Shown here: positions 1-9,132 of the stretch, one piece after another | How the letters are laid out: each line of letters opens with the position of its first letter | Numbering within the stretch: position 1 is the stretch's first letter | DNA from: CBDCYN01 sp965224205 | GTDB lineage: Bacteria; Planctomycetota; Phycisphaerae; Phycisphaerales; Phycisphaeraceae | DNA: 64,000 nucleotides | Direction: 5' to 3' | NCBI GenBank assembly: GCA_965224205.1 | Contig: CBDCYN010000009.1 | Coordinates: forward strand, 310,001-374,000 | The notes under the pieces: model-generated | The model's database searches: none | The model's input: the letters and a program-made list of their open reading frames with translations, nothing else | Told to the model about the DNA's origin: nothing | Made by a program: the position numbers and the translations under genes

Positions 1-158
1 AGATCGTACATGAAATCGGGATACGCTCCCGCTGCCGCGCTGCCAGCCCGCGGCTAAAGCCCTCGTGGACAACACATCTGTCCTGACCTGTGCAGGACCA
101 CCAAGAGAAGAACAGAGATCTTTTACGGATATTCCCAGTCCTCTTGGTTACGACACAG

Positions 159-1604
159 CTACCGTGATTCATGCTCACGGACCGGCGAGGGATCTAACTC
201 GACATCAAGCCGATCAAGGATAATCGGCACCGCCGGGGGTACACGTGTCGAGGATTCAAAAACATTGCGGATCATCGACAGGTGGTTGGCCTCGACCAGC
301 GTGTAATCCTCCACCCCCTCTAGCCGCGACGACGCCAGCGACACCGACCCGTCCCCGACCCCCGCGACCACCGCCTCCAACGCCCCGCTGACCTCATCCA
401 GGACGTCATCCGCATTGGACGAACTGCTCAGCCAGGGCTTGAGCTCAGCCCGCACCCGTTCGATCGAGCTTTCATCGACCGGGCTGGCCTTGCCCGCGAT
501 GATCATCATCTTCACCCCCGCCGGGTGCGGCCGGTCATTGAGAGCGGTCAGGAATGCGCTGCCGGGCAGCAGATCGATCTTCGCCTCACCGGCGCCGTCG
601 AAGATCGCCCCGAAGAGCATCCCTTCACCGCTACAGACCCGCACGATCTGGTCACGCGCCTCCGCCACCAGGCGCAGCCTCGCCAATTGAGAACCGTGGT
701 GCGGCGTGCCGACCATGATCAGTCGGTCCACGTCGGGGTAGTCCTCATGCGCGTCGCCGTGACCGCCGTACCAGCGCGGATCGGTCAACACATGCCGGCT
801 CACCAGCCCACCCATGCTGTGGCAGACGATGCTTACACGATCGACCCCGCACCGGCGCAGCTGCCGCAATTCCTCTGCGAGAAGCCGTGTCGATTCATCG
901 ATCGGCTGATCGTTGGGGTATTCAAACTGCGCCACGGTGACCCCATGATCGAGAAGCGCTGGGCGTAGATTCATCCACACCCGTCCAGGGTCGTCCAGGC
1001 CATGCACCAAGACGACCACGCTGTCATGATCCATCGGTTGAAAGTCTGTCACCGCCACCGAGTCGCTCTGGCCCGGCCGGTGGACCCAGACCCCGTATCG
1101 CGCCGCAGCTGCCGCTGCCGCCTCGGGGAACAGCGTCCCCACCCACAACCGGAACCGGGTCCGTAGGTTTTTTTCTTCGCGTCGCAGCCGCAGACGATCC
1201 AGCGTGAGCGTCAGTTGGTCCGGCCCCAACTGCGTACTGATCACCGAGTTCGTCAGCGACTGGATCTTATCGATCACGATCCGCCCGATACGGCCCGACA
1301 CATCCAGCCGCAGGTCTAGCTTTCTTTCAATCGCGTTCCCATCTAAACCCAACCATCCACCCACGCCGCCCAGCACCCGGCCCACGTGGAACCGGCCGCC
1401 TTCAAGAGGAATCGTCATCGTGTGGACAAACCCCGATGACGACGCCGAAGAGGCCGACACCGAGCTCGCCCCCGACCCGATCGCCCCGTACGTGATCAGC
1501 ACGGCCAGGAACAACAGCGACACGATCGCGATCCGCCGTAGCCAGCGCCGCCCGGCTCGTGTTTTCTTTTTGTTTCTTCTGAAAAATCGAATGACAGCGC
1601 GCAT
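159..1604 (-). CDS. membrane-anchored alpha/beta hydrolase (lipase-like)
   Basis: 481 aa. A basic N-terminus is followed by one hydrophobic segment (about residues 25-45), so the protein is probably anchored in the inner membrane with the catalytic part outside the cytoplasm. After a poorly recognisable region of about 150 residues comes an alpha/beta-hydrolase core: VVVLVHGLDDPG supplies the oxyanion-hole HG motif, and CHSMGG is the nucleophile elbow with the catalytic serine. GTPHHGSQLARL after the elbow is typical of PGAP1/triacylglycerol-lipase-like enzymes, and the catalytic His is probably in the late EANHLSM motif. Substrate is unknown; an ester or lipid is likely. The gene lies 31 bp downstream of the lipid acyltransferase fusion on the same strand, so co-transcription and a lipid role are plausible. 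The family assignment is fairly firm; the substrate is inference. Confidence 0.85.
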   Translation of the reverse strand: MRAVIRFFRRNKKKTRAGRRWLRRIAIVSLLFLAVLITYGAIGSGASSVSASSASSSGFVHTMTIPLEGGRFHVGRVLGGVGGWLGLDGNAIERKLDLRLDVSGRIGRIVIDKIQSLTNSVISTQLGPDQLTLTLDRLRLRREEKNLRTRFRLWVGTLFPEAAAAAAARYGVWVHRPGQSDSVAVTDFQPMDHDSVVVLVHGLDDPGRVWMNLRPALLDHGVTVAQFEYPNDQPIDESTRLLAEELRQLRRCGVDRVSIVCHSMGGLVSRHVLTDPRWYGGHGDAHEDYPDVDRLIMVGTPHHGSQLARLRLVAEARDQIVRVCSGEGMLFGAIFDGAGEAKIDLLPGSAFLTALNDRPHPAGVKMMIIAGKASPVDESSIERVRAELKPWLSSSSNADDVLDEVSGALEAVVAGVGDGSVSLASSRLEGVEDYTLVEANHLSMIRNVFESSTRVPPAVPIILDRLDVELDPSPVREHESR

Positions 1605-1635
1605 TTATTGAATACCCCCTTCGTGGTTTCCAGGT

Positions 1636-4600
1636 TCATTGACCCAGTGATTCTAGCGCGGTTTTCTTGATCTGCCTCAGGTCCAGCTTCCCGGTGCCCA
1701 GAAATGGCAGCTGCTCGACGCGGATGAACTGGTCCGCCCGCGGGATAAACAGGTTCGGCAGGCCCATCTCGGTGAGCTTTTTGGGCAGGTCCGGGACCCG
1801 TTTCTCGTCGAGGGTGTGCAGCACCGCCAGCCGTTCGCCTTTCTTTTCATCGGGCACCGCGGTGACCGCAAACGTCTGGATCTCCAACCCCGTGGCCTCG
1901 TGCAGGGCCTCCTCCACCTTGCCGTGGGGCACCATCTCCCCGCCGATCTTACTAAACCGCGACAGCCGGTCGGTGATTTTCACAAACCCGTCCTGGTCGA
2001 TCCTGGCGATGTCCCCGGTGACGTACCACCCGTCGCGCATCGCCTTGGCGGTCAGGTCGTCTCGGCCGATATACCCGGCCATCACGTTCGGACCGTTAAC
2101 CAACAGCATCCCCGGCTCGTCACAGCCCAAGGGTTCGAACGTGTCCGGGTCCACCACGCGCACGGAAACCCCCGGCAGCGGCTGACCCACGTACCCCCGC
2201 CGCGAACCGGCCTGGAAGACCCCGTCGTATCGCACGTCCAGAGTAGAGACGGCGATCACCGGCGAGCACTCGGTCGCCCCGTACCCCTCGATCGGGCGGA
2301 TCCCAAACGACTGCTCAAACGCCTCGACCAATCGGTCGGGCAGCTTCTCGGCCCCCGTCAGCACCACCCGCAGCGACCCGAACGCCCCGGGCGTGCACCG
2401 CCGCAGGTACAGCTGCAAGAACGTCGGGGTCGCGATCAGGATCGTAAGCTTGTTTCGCTCGATGAGCCTGCCGATGGCGTCGGCGTCGAGCGGGTTGGGG
2501 TGGAACACCACGCCCACCTCGTGGTTGATTGCCAGCCAAAGCGTCATGTACCCGAACGAATGAAAAAGCGGCAAGATGCCCAGCATCTTGTCTTGTCGCT
2601 GGACCGGGAAGACCTGAGCCACCCCCTCGACGTTGGAGTCGATGTTCCCGTGCGTGAGGATCACCCCTTTCGGGTCACCGGTCGACCCGCTCGAGAAGAT
2701 GATCGTCACCTCGTCGTCGAGGGTCGTGTGTCGTTCACAGCCGCAGATCCGCTCGATCCACCGGCTCGGGGCGAACCGCGCCAACAGCAACCCAAACAAG
2801 CGTGCGCCGCTGGTGATGTTCTTGGTGAGGTCCTCAACGTAAAGCGGGTGCACCCCCTTGGGCAGCTCCAGCTTGGCTTTCTCAAGGAACATGAGGCTCG
2901 TGATCACGGTGCGTAGCTGGGCCTGTTGGACCGCGGAGCTCATCCCCGATGGCCCGGCGGTGTAGTTAAGGTTCACGCTCGTCTTGCCCGCAAGGGTGGT
3001 GGCGAGGTTCACCAACGCCCCGGCAACGCTAGGGGGCAGCAAGATCCCGATGCGTGGCTGGTTGGCCCAGCGGCTACGAAGTACACGGGCTAAGAGGATC
3101 GCCCCGGTCAGGGCTTGGATCGCCGTCATCTTCGGGCGCCTTTCATCTCCAAACGCGAACCGCCGAGGCTGGCGACGCACCGCTTGGATAAACGACCGAT
3201 GCAGCGGCGGGCGTTCTTCGCTGCGTAGATCCCACGCCGCCCGGCCCAAGTCCTGGACCGCCTCGCGCACCTTCCACACCGGGGTATCGCTGGGCAAGGG
3301 TTTGCCGTAGGAGACCGTGACCGGGTACGGGATTTTTCGCGGCCGCTTGGTCACGAACCGGCCGGCGTGGTAACTAAAAATACTGCCCCACGCCCCGTCG
3401 AGGTGGACCGGGATGATCGGGGCGGTGCGCCCCTTGACGATCCGTTCTAAACCCCGTCGAAACGGCAGGATCATCCCCGTGCGCGTGATCTGCCCCTCGG
3501 CGAAGATGCACACGAGGTCGCCCTCATCGAGGTATTTTCCCGCGTCACGCAGGGCACGCAGCAGTACACGCGGACCGCCGCTGGCGCTGATCGGGATCGC
3601 CCGGAACGCCTTCATGAACGGCCGCAGCCACCACTTCTCGTAATAGTGCGAATCGACGATGAACCGCACCGGCCGATCGAGGCTGGCGATCAACCACAGC
3701 CCGTCGACGAAGGTGACGTGGTTGGGTACCAGCAACGCCGGGCCCTGCGAGGGCACGTTCTGGCGTCCGACGATCCGAAGCTTGTAGAACGTGTGAGTAA
3801 GCAGGACCAAGCCCAGCCGTGCCAGTGCCTGGGGTAAAAGCCATACCGCCCAGACCGTGCCCAGCACGATGATCGCCGCAGACACCACGAGGATCCCCCG
3901 GGCATCGAGCCCGCGGACCGCTAGGTAATACCCCGCTAGCGATCCCAGAAGGATCCCCGCGAAGATGATCACGTTCGCCACCGCGATCACCGCCCCGCGC
4001 GATTCGGCCGGTGTGCGCCACTGCAAGATCGCGTTGAGCGGGATCACGACCAACCCGCCGCTGATCCCTAAAACCACCATCAAGATATTCGTGCCGATCA
4101 GCCCCGGCCCGATCAGACCTAAGAGCATCGACGCGACACTCATCCCCAGTGCGCCCAGCGGGATCAGCCCGTACTCGACTTTACCCTCCGATAACCGGCC
4201 CGCGATCATCCCACCTACCCCTACACCGATCCCCAATAGCGCCAGCGGTACGCTGCTGAGGGTGTCCGAAGCCTCTAGGTGGCGGGTGATCGCCTTGGCG
4301 TAGATCAGCACGTCCTGGCCAATGAGGCTGGCGATCCCCCAATAGAACACCGACCCGGCCACTGCCAGGGTCAGGACACGGTCGCTGCGGATGATGCTCC
4401 ACGCCGTACGGAGCGTCTCAATCATCCCCCCCTCGGCCCGTGCCGCGGGCACGGCCGGGATGCGCGTGGCCGCTGCCAGCCCGACCCCCGCGAGGCCCGT
4501 TAACACCACCCCCGCTAGCCACACCCGATCGCCCGTGACATCGAGCAGCACCCCCCCCACCGCGGTGCCGGTGACGATCGCGATAAACGTCCACATCTCC

Positions 4601-5097
4601 AGCAGGCCGTTGCCGCGTGAGAGGTGTTCGTGGTCGAGCAGCTCCGGGAGGATCCCGTACTTGGCGGGGCTAAACAGGGCGCTTTGCATCCCCATCGCCC
4701 CCAACACCACCAATGGTGCGATCCAGCTATCCGGGGCCGACCATAGGATCACCGCCCCGGCGGCCATTAGCGCGACTTCCATCGCCTTCATCGCAATGAT
4801 GACGGTGCGTTTCGAGACCCGGTCGGCGACCACCCCCGCGGGTAGGGACACCAGCATCAGGGGGAGGGTAAAGACCACGAAGCAGATTGCCGCGTATTTT
4901 TGTTGTGCCCCTTCGATCGCCGCCGCATCAGAGCCGATGCCCGCCCCCGCGGCCTGCATCGCCAACAGGGCGACCATGATCTTCCACGCGTTGTCGTTGA
5001 ACGCTCCGAAGAACTGGGCCACCAGCAGCCCACCCAGCGGGCGGTTACGGGGTGGAACAGGGGCGTCGACGGGGGTGTTGCTGTGACTGACCATCAA
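1636..5097 (-). CDS. MFS transporter / PlsC acyltransferase / acyl-ACP synthetase fusion (LplT-Aas type)
   Basis: 1153 aa in three parts. Residues about 20-425 are a 12-helix MFS permease resembling the lysophospholipid flippase LplT (start LLVAQFFGAFNDNAWK). About 440-640 is a PlsC-type 1-acylglycerol-phosphate acyltransferase with the NHVTFVDG (HX4D) catalytic motif and a downstream FAEGQITRTG block. About 640-1150 is an AMP-forming acyl-CoA/acyl-ACP ligase with the P-loop-like IIFSSGSTGDPKGV, GYGATECSP and the TGD motif. In E. coli LplT and Aas are separate neighbours that import lysophosphatidylethanolamine and re-acylate it; here transport, activation and acyl transfer are in one chain, a fusion known from other phyla. 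Expected role is inner-membrane phospholipid repair. Two adjacent ATG codons start the gene. The adjacent lipase-like gene fits a lipid-turnover pair. Confidence 0.92.
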   Translation of the reverse strand: MMVSHSNTPVDAPVPPRNRPLGGLLVAQFFGAFNDNAWKIMVALLAMQAAGAGIGSDAAAIEGAQQKYAAICFVVFTLPLMLVSLPAGVVADRVSKRTVIIAMKAMEVALMAAGAVILWSAPDSWIAPLVVLGAMGMQSALFSPAKYGILPELLDHEHLSRGNGLLEMWTFIAIVTGTAVGGVLLDVTGDRVWLAGVVLTGLAGVGLAAATRIPAVPAARAEGGMIETLRTAWSIIRSDRVLTLAVAGSVFYWGIASLIGQDVLIYAKAITRHLEASDTLSSVPLALLGIGVGVGGMIAGRLSEGKVEYGLIPLGALGMSVASMLLGLIGPGLIGTNILMVVLGISGGLVVIPLNAILQWRTPAESRGAVIAVANVIIFAGILLGSLAGYYLAVRGLDARGILVVSAAIIVLGTVWAVWLLPQALARLGLVLLTHTFYKLRIVGRQNVPSQGPALLVPNHVTFVDGLWLIASLDRPVRFIVDSHYYEKWWLRPFMKAFRAIPISASGGPRVLLRALRDAGKYLDEGDLVCIFAEGQITRTGMILPFRRGLERIVKGRTAPIIPVHLDGAWGSIFSYHAGRFVTKRPRKIPYPVTVSYGKPLPSDTPVWKVREAVQDLGRAAWDLRSEERPPLHRSFIQAVRRQPRRFAFGDERRPKMTAIQALTGAILLARVLRSRWANQPRIGILLPPSVAGALVNLATTLAGKTSVNLNYTAGPSGMSSAVQQAQLRTVITSLMFLEKAKLELPKGVHPLYVEDLTKNITSGARLFGLLLARFAPSRWIERICGCERHTTLDDEVTIIFSSGSTGDPKGVILTHGNIDSNVEGVAQVFPVQRQDKMLGILPLFHSFGYMTLWLAINHEVGVVFHPNPLDADAIGRLIERNKLTILIATPTFLQLYLRRCTPGAFGSLRVVLTGAEKLPDRLVEAFEQSFGIRPIEGYGATECSPVIAVSTLDVRYDGVFQAGSRRGYVGQPLPGVSVRVVDPDTFEPLGCDEPGMLLVNGPNVMAGYIGRDDLTAKAMRDGWYVTGDIARIDQDGFVKITDRLSRFSKIGGEMVPHGKVEEALHEATGLEIQTFAVTAVPDEKKGERLAVLHTLDEKRVPDLPKKLTEMGLPNLFIPRADQFIRVEQLPFLGTGKLDLRQIKKTALESLGQ

Positions 5098-5197
5098 GGT
5101 TTATACGTGTACGGGTACCGCGCGGGACGGTGTGCAGCACCATTAGGAAACTCTATCCCACAGTTTATAGACGTATCGCGTATCAAGATACCGCCTC

Positions 5198-5308
5198 AGC
5201 GATATACCGAGCCCGGCTAAAAAACGACATGACTCGTGTACGCGACAAGGAACTTTTCGTTGTCCCATACATCCCCGCCGTGGTGTTTTAATACGTGATG
5301 CGTATACA
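5198..5308 (-). repeat. mosaic non-coding repeat, copy 1 (inverted)
   Basis: Read on the minus strand this segment matches the plus-strand copies at about 5371-5480 and 7570-7674. Shared blocks in the same order are a head TATACGCATCACGTATTAAA, a centre with TGTATGGGACA, then CGCGTACACGAGTCATG and a tail ending GCCGGGCTCGG. No protein reading is conserved between copies. An extra head-like block lies on the plus strand at about 5165-5203 and an extra tail-like block at about 5330-5376, so the 5098-5616 gap is largely built of this repeat and holds no gene that I can see. Confidence 0.7.
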
Positions 5309-5370
5309 TTGGACCCCGAACAGTCCCCTACCGAGCACGCGGGGTATGGTCGTGTATTGATCCGGGATGG

Positions 5371-5480
5371 GTATATACGCATCGCGTATCAAAGTACCGC
5401 GTTGAGCATGCGTTGGACACCTAAAATCTCCCTGCCGCGTACACGAGTCACGCCGTATTTTCATCCGGGACCGGTATATA
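5371..5480 (+). repeat. mosaic non-coding repeat, copy 2
   Basis: Matches copy 3 at about 7570-7674 over roughly 105 bases: ACGCATCGCGTATCAAAGTA in the head, GGACACCTAAAA in the middle, CGCGTACACGAGTCACGCCG, then TATTTTCATCCGGGACCGG at the tail. The copy lies between the acyltransferase fusion and the hybrid kinase gene, downstream of the kinase stop. It could be a structured RNA, a small non-autonomous repeat family or a protein-binding array; nothing in the sequence decides this. Confidence 0.72.
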
Positions 5481-5616
5481 CCACTGTCAAGGGTGATCGG
5501 ACAACGCCGCCGACGCACTGAATAAAAACCGTAACCCCCATCTTGTGCTATATCCACGACGCGCTGTCCGTACCGTGGGAAGATTCACTTTCAATGATTC
5601 TTGAATCTCGTCGGGC

Positions 5617-7452
5617 TTAGTTTTCAATGTCGGTTTCCACAGGGGCAGAGGGTTGGAGGTATTTTGCCACGGCCTCGATGAGGGCGACGGGCTCGATGGG
5701 CTTCGTGAGGTACCCATCGCAGCCCGAGGCCAAGCAACGATCGATGTGCTCCTGTATCGCGTCGGCGGTTAACGCAAGGATCGGGCATTTTAGCCCACGG
5801 TCTCGCAGGGTCTGGGTCGCGGCATAACCGTCCATTCTAGGCATCTGTAGGTCCATCAGGATCAGATCGACCGGCCGCTGGGTCGCCATCTCGACCGCCT
5901 GCAACCCGTCCGACGCGGTGGAAACGTCCATCCCCGCGCTGCGGAGCGCAAACTCGACCAGGTCGCGATTGATCTCCACGTCATCGACGACGAGGACATG
6001 GGCTTGGGGCAGATCGGCCAACGGGAACGGCCCGGGCGACGAGCGGGCGTCGTTCAGGTCAGCGCCGCCCGTCGTCGCGGACGGGGTTGAAGGGCCGTCG
6101 GGGGCGCTGATGTCCATCAGGCATTCAAAGACGGTTCCGCGACCCGGTTCGCTCTCGACCGTGATGCCCCCGCCGAGCGCTGCGGCGATATGCTTGCTGA
6201 TCACCAACCCCAAGCCCGTCCCGCCGTACCGCCGGGTGGTGGAAGAATCGGCTTGGACGAAGGAGTCAAAGATCCTGCTGAGCTGGTCCTTGGTCATCCC
6301 GATCCCGGTATCAGAGATCTTGATCCTTAGCATGAGTGACCCGTCTTGGTCCAGCAGGCTGGTCGTGACCGTGACGCGACCGCGGTGGGTAAACTTGATC
6401 GCGTTGCCTACCAGGTTGATCAAGACCTGTCGCAGCCGGGTGGGGTCTATATGGATCACCGCGGGCAGCGGTGAATGGTGGCGCAGGATAAGCTCGATCC
6501 CTTTCTCATCGGCTTCGGGTTGTAAAAGCGTCATAACGGCGTTGAAGTGTTCGGTCGGGTCACTCGGGATACGTTCCACGACCATCTGCCCCACTTCGAA
6601 CTTCGAAAGGTCAAGTACGTTATTGATCAGGTTCAGGAGGTGCCGGCTGCTCACGAGGATCGTATCGAGCATCTTCCGGCACCGTGAGGCGTCGCCGTGG
6701 CCGATCTCGTTCTGGAGCAGATCGGCGTATCCCAGGATCGCGTGCAAGGGGGTGCGGATCTCGTGGCTCATGTTCGCTAAAAACGACGCCTGGGCCCGCA
6801 CCGCGGCATCGCTGGCCTCTTTGGCGTCTTCGAGTTCCAGCATCATCTCCGCGGCTTTGACGTTGGCTTGGGCGAGGGCCTGGTTGACGGCGTGGTATTC
6901 GGATACGTCGCACGCCCCGTCGACTTCACTGCGCAGCTCGATGGTTTGGTGCCACATCCGCGTAAAGATCATGGCGATCTGTTGCACCACTTCGGAGCAG
7001 GGCGGGTTGGCCAGTACCATCAGCTGGTCCGGGAACGCGGCGTGTTGACGGATCACCCCGTGATCGTAGCCGGCCTCAGGGCTGACCAATAAAACGACCA
7101 GGCACGCATCGTCGGCTGTCCAGATCCGTTGCAGCCCGTGATGGGTGCGGGGATTGTAGGTGTGATCGGTCTCTAGAAAAACAAGGGCGTAACGTCGCTG
7201 CTCGCGGACCGATTGTTCGATGGCGGTGCCGGCTTGGCCCATCGACACCACACCCGTGATCTCGTAACAAGGCGAACCCTGTGGCCCGTTCAACCGGGAC
7301 GTATCCTGGGGAAGGCTTTCGCGGGGGTGATCACGACCCGGAGGCTGTTCTAGCATCGACCGCAGGGCGTCGCGTAGCCGGGGGTCTTTGGCCACCACGA
7401 GGACCCGAACCGGGGGGGATGGCGGCGGCGTTGGAAGGGTGGGCGGATCCAT
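5617..7452 (-). CDS. soluble hybrid histidine kinase with N-terminal pseudo-receiver
   Basis: 611 aa, no membrane segment. Residues about 15-165 resemble a receiver domain (RVLVVAKDPRLRDALRSML at the start), but the strand that normally carries the phospho-acceptor Asp reads ALVFLETDHTY, so this receiver looks degenerate. A short coiled-coil-like linker leads to HisKA with NMSHEIRTPLHAILGY (His about residue 230). The HATPase_c domain follows, with the N box NLVGNAIKFT and the G boxes DTGIGM and GGTGLGL. A C-terminal receiver has VLVVDDVEINRDL, ILMDLQMPRMDG (Asp about 534) and LALTADA. It is a cytosolic phosphorelay kinase; the input and the output partner are unknown, and no HPt domain or regulator gene is adjacent. 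Copies of a non-coding repeat lie on both sides. Confidence 0.93.
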   Translation of the reverse strand: MDPPTLPTPPPSPPVRVLVVAKDPRLRDALRSMLEQPPGRDHPRESLPQDTSRLNGPQGSPCYEITGVVSMGQAGTAIEQSVREQRRYALVFLETDHTYNPRTHHGLQRIWTADDACLVVLLVSPEAGYDHGVIRQHAAFPDQLMVLANPPCSEVVQQIAMIFTRMWHQTIELRSEVDGACDVSEYHAVNQALAQANVKAAEMMLELEDAKEASDAAVRAQASFLANMSHEIRTPLHAILGYADLLQNEIGHGDASRCRKMLDTILVSSRHLLNLINNVLDLSKFEVGQMVVERIPSDPTEHFNAVMTLLQPEADEKGIELILRHHSPLPAVIHIDPTRLRQVLINLVGNAIKFTHRGRVTVTTSLLDQDGSLMLRIKISDTGIGMTKDQLSRIFDSFVQADSSTTRRYGGTGLGLVISKHIAAALGGGITVESEPGRGTVFECLMDISAPDGPSTPSATTGGADLNDARSSPGPFPLADLPQAHVLVVDDVEINRDLVEFALRSAGMDVSTASDGLQAVEMATQRPVDLILMDLQMPRMDGYAATQTLRDRGLKCPILALTADAIQEHIDRCLASGCDGYLTKPIEPVALIEAVAKYLQPSAPVETDIEN

Positions 7453-7569
7453 GAATCATTTATTACGCCGATGGGTCCCTATCTGACCTACGCGTTGTGA
7501 ATCGTCCATCCCAACGGGGCGTGATGTATCACGGCAGGTCCAGTCTCGAGGACTCGGATGAACCGTGGA

Positions 7570-7674
7570 GATAGACGCATCGTATATCAAAGTACCGCGT
7601 CGATGATGTATGGGACACCAAAAACCCCCTTGCCGCGTACACGAATCATGCGGTATTTTCATCCGGGATCGGCT
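7570..7674 (+). repeat. mosaic non-coding repeat, copy 3
   Basis: Third copy of the repeat, in the 270-bp gap between the kinase gene (starts at 7452 on the minus strand) and the DsrE-like gene. It shares ATATCAAAGTACCGCGT, TGGGACACCAAAAA, CGCGTACACGAATCATGCGG and TATTTTCATCCGGGATCGG with copy 2. The copies therefore bracket the kinase gene on both sides. Nothing else was recognised in the gap. Confidence 0.72.
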
Positions 7675-7721
7675 TAAAACACCCTGAGAGTGAACCAGAC
7701 GACCACCAACGTAACTAAAAA

Positions 7722-8090
7722 CTAGAAGACAACCGTCGATACCTGACCCATCCGAGCCGCGACTTGGGGCAAGCCGGCGATCGCGATCCCCGGCCTCACC
7801 TCATCCTCGCCGACGGGGATCGGACACCGGTTCGAGGTGCAGGTTGAGCAGACCATGACACGGCCACCGGCTTCTAAAATCAGGTCGATGTAGTTGTAGA
7901 TGGAATCGAACCCGGGGACCGCCTCGACCTGGCTAGCTGATCGCGACGCCCATATCGTGCCACGCATCGCCAGGAATATTGTGACCTCGATATCGCTTGA
8001 TGCCGCGGTCAACGCGGTGGCAAACGCGAGGGTCGATCGGTGGATGTCTTCCGCCCCACACGCGACGATCATCAACAGGCAATCCTTCAT
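7722..8090 (-). CDS. DsrE-family sulfur-relay-like protein
   Basis: 122 aa. Opens with the beta strand and loop of the DsrE/DsrF fold (LLMIVACGAEDIHRSTLAFA) and ends with a strand TVVF. It carries a cluster of cysteines, VCSTCTSNRCP, where DsrE-like proteins usually hold their sulfur-carrying Cys. The ATG is preceded by GAAGGAAG at suitable spacing. It is the last gene of a three-gene minus-strand set with a DsrE2-like protein (24 bp upstream) and TusA, which suggests transfer of sulfane sulfur between small carriers in the cytoplasm. Exact acceptor is unknown; no dsrAB, hdr or sox genes are in the window. Confidence 0.8.
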   Translation of the reverse strand: MKDCLLMIVACGAEDIHRSTLAFATALTAASSDIEVTIFLAMRGTIWASRSASQVEAVPGFDSIYNYIDLILEAGGRVMVCSTCTSNRCPIPVGEDEVRPGIAIAGLPQVAARMGQVSTVVF

Positions 8091-8113
8091 CGCGATGGCT
8101 TCCTTCTAGGCGC

Positions 8114-8728
8114 TTAGATAAACAACGTGACGCGTGAATCTGTCGCGTGCCCCAGGTATAACCCGACCCCACCGAACTCGACGCCGTCAATAATCTCTTC
8201 CCGGCTGATCCCCATCACCCCCATCGACATCTGACACGCGATCAGCCGCACCCCCATCTCTTTCGATAAATCGATCAGTTCGGGTATCGACGCCACGTTG
8301 TTTTTCTTCATGATCGTCTTGAGAAAGACCGGGCCCAGCCCGAACATATTCATCTTCGAAAGCCCCGTCTGCTGCGGCCCCGACGGGAGCATGAACGCAA
8401 ACATCTTCTCAAGCCAAGATTTTCTTTGATAGACGGTCGCCTTCTTGATGGCCGCCAAGCCCCAGAAGGTAAAGAACACCGACACCTGCGACCCCATCGC
8501 CGCGGCCCCGTTGGCCACAATGAAAGCTGACATGAGCTTGTCCAGGTCCCCACTAAAGGCCACGATCGTCACGCGATCGGTGGGCTGATCGGCTTTGAGT
8601 TGTTCCAACTGCCGCGAGACCGTGTCGAGGCGTTGCTCCAACCGCTTGAGGTCAGATAAGAGATCCGCGACCGCTGGGGTATGGTCATCGCCCAACGGCT
8701 GATCGGTGATGGGGCTGGTGTGGGTCAT
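8114..8728 (-). CDS. DsrE2-like (DsrE/DsrF/DrsH family) protein
   Basis: 204 aa. An N-terminal part of about 50 residues with a coiled-coil-like helix (LKRLEQRLDTVSRQLEQLK) precedes a DsrE2 domain. In the domain, ATIVAFSGDLDK-type and VFFTFWGLAAIKK motifs, MNMFGLGP and ACQMSMGVMGI (conserved Cys) are clear. Such proteins are peripheral or membrane-near sulfur carriers that act with TusA and rhodanese; here TusA is encoded just upstream and a second DsrE protein just downstream. The family call is firm, the pathway is inferred from the neighbours. Confidence 0.88.
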   Translation of the reverse strand: MTHTSPITDQPLGDDHTPAVADLLSDLKRLEQRLDTVSRQLEQLKADQPTDRVTIVAFSGDLDKLMSAFIVANGAAAMGSQVSVFFTFWGLAAIKKATVYQRKSWLEKMFAFMLPSGPQQTGLSKMNMFGLGPVFLKTIMKKNNVASIPELIDLSKEMGVRLIACQMSMGVMGISREEIIDGVEFGGVGLYLGHATDSRVTLFI

Positions 8729-8741
8729 ACACGGTCCCGTC

Positions 8742-8963
8742 TTACGTCCGCCGAATCGTCACCTTGATTGGGGGCCCGTCGTCGACCGCTAGGATCGCGT
8801 GGCCGGTTTTGGCCGACCAAGCCTCAACATCGGCGCGGAACGCCGGATCGGTCGCTTCGACCTCTAGGCATTGCCCGGGCTCCATGTCCCGGATCGCCTT
8901 GCTGATCTTGACGATGGGCATCGGACAGTTTAGACCCTTGCAATCGAGGTGGTTATCGGCCAC
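8742..8963 (-). CDS. tusA: TusA/SirA-family sulfur carrier
   Basis: About 73 aa from a GTG start. The family signature LDCKGLNCPMPIVK is near the N-terminus with the sulfur-carrying Cys in CPMP, followed by the helix KISKAIRDMEPGQ and a second alpha/beta half. I chose GTG at 8963 because GGAGGA lies about 9 bases before it and because TusA proteins normally start just before LDCKGL; an in-frame ATG at 8987 would add 8 residues and lacks such a site. First gene of the tusA-dsrE2-dsrE set. It probably shuttles persulfide sulfur in the cytoplasm, either for tRNA thiolation or for sulfur oxidation; the two DsrE neighbours favour a dedicated sulfur-trafficking role. Confidence 0.9.
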   Translation of the reverse strand: MADNHLDCKGLNCPMPIVKISKAIRDMEPGQCLEVEATDPAFRADVEAWSAKTGHAILAVDDGPPIKVTIRRT

Positions 8964-9132
8964 AGAGACATTCCTCCAATGAATCACCCCTCAATGGGTG
9001 GGTACCCTTTATCATCGAACACAATCAGGCAACGATTTATACCCACGCGGCTAAGAATGATTTCGACATCTTGTGGACTCCTTTCGCCAGGCATCCTACC
9101 TGGCAGCTGGGACCGTCCACTTTTCCTGGGGA

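Noticed and set aside
1..158. Possible gene end or tRNA at the left edge
   Set aside because: No open frame with a motif and no cloverleaf could be drawn.
1816..2916. Long plus-strand open frame of 366 codons
   Set aside because: Antisense shadow of the acyltransferase fusion; rich in Arg, His and Pro without any motif, as usual for opposite frames in GC-rich genes.
5143..5557. Short overlapping minus-strand frames with similar residues (RIKTPR-type)
   Set aside because: The likeness comes from the non-coding repeat copies; frames are not kept between copies and there are no ribosome sites.
5918..7048. Plus-strand open frame of 376 codons
   Set aside because: Antisense of the hybrid kinase, which has all its motifs; Ser/Arg-rich low-information translation.
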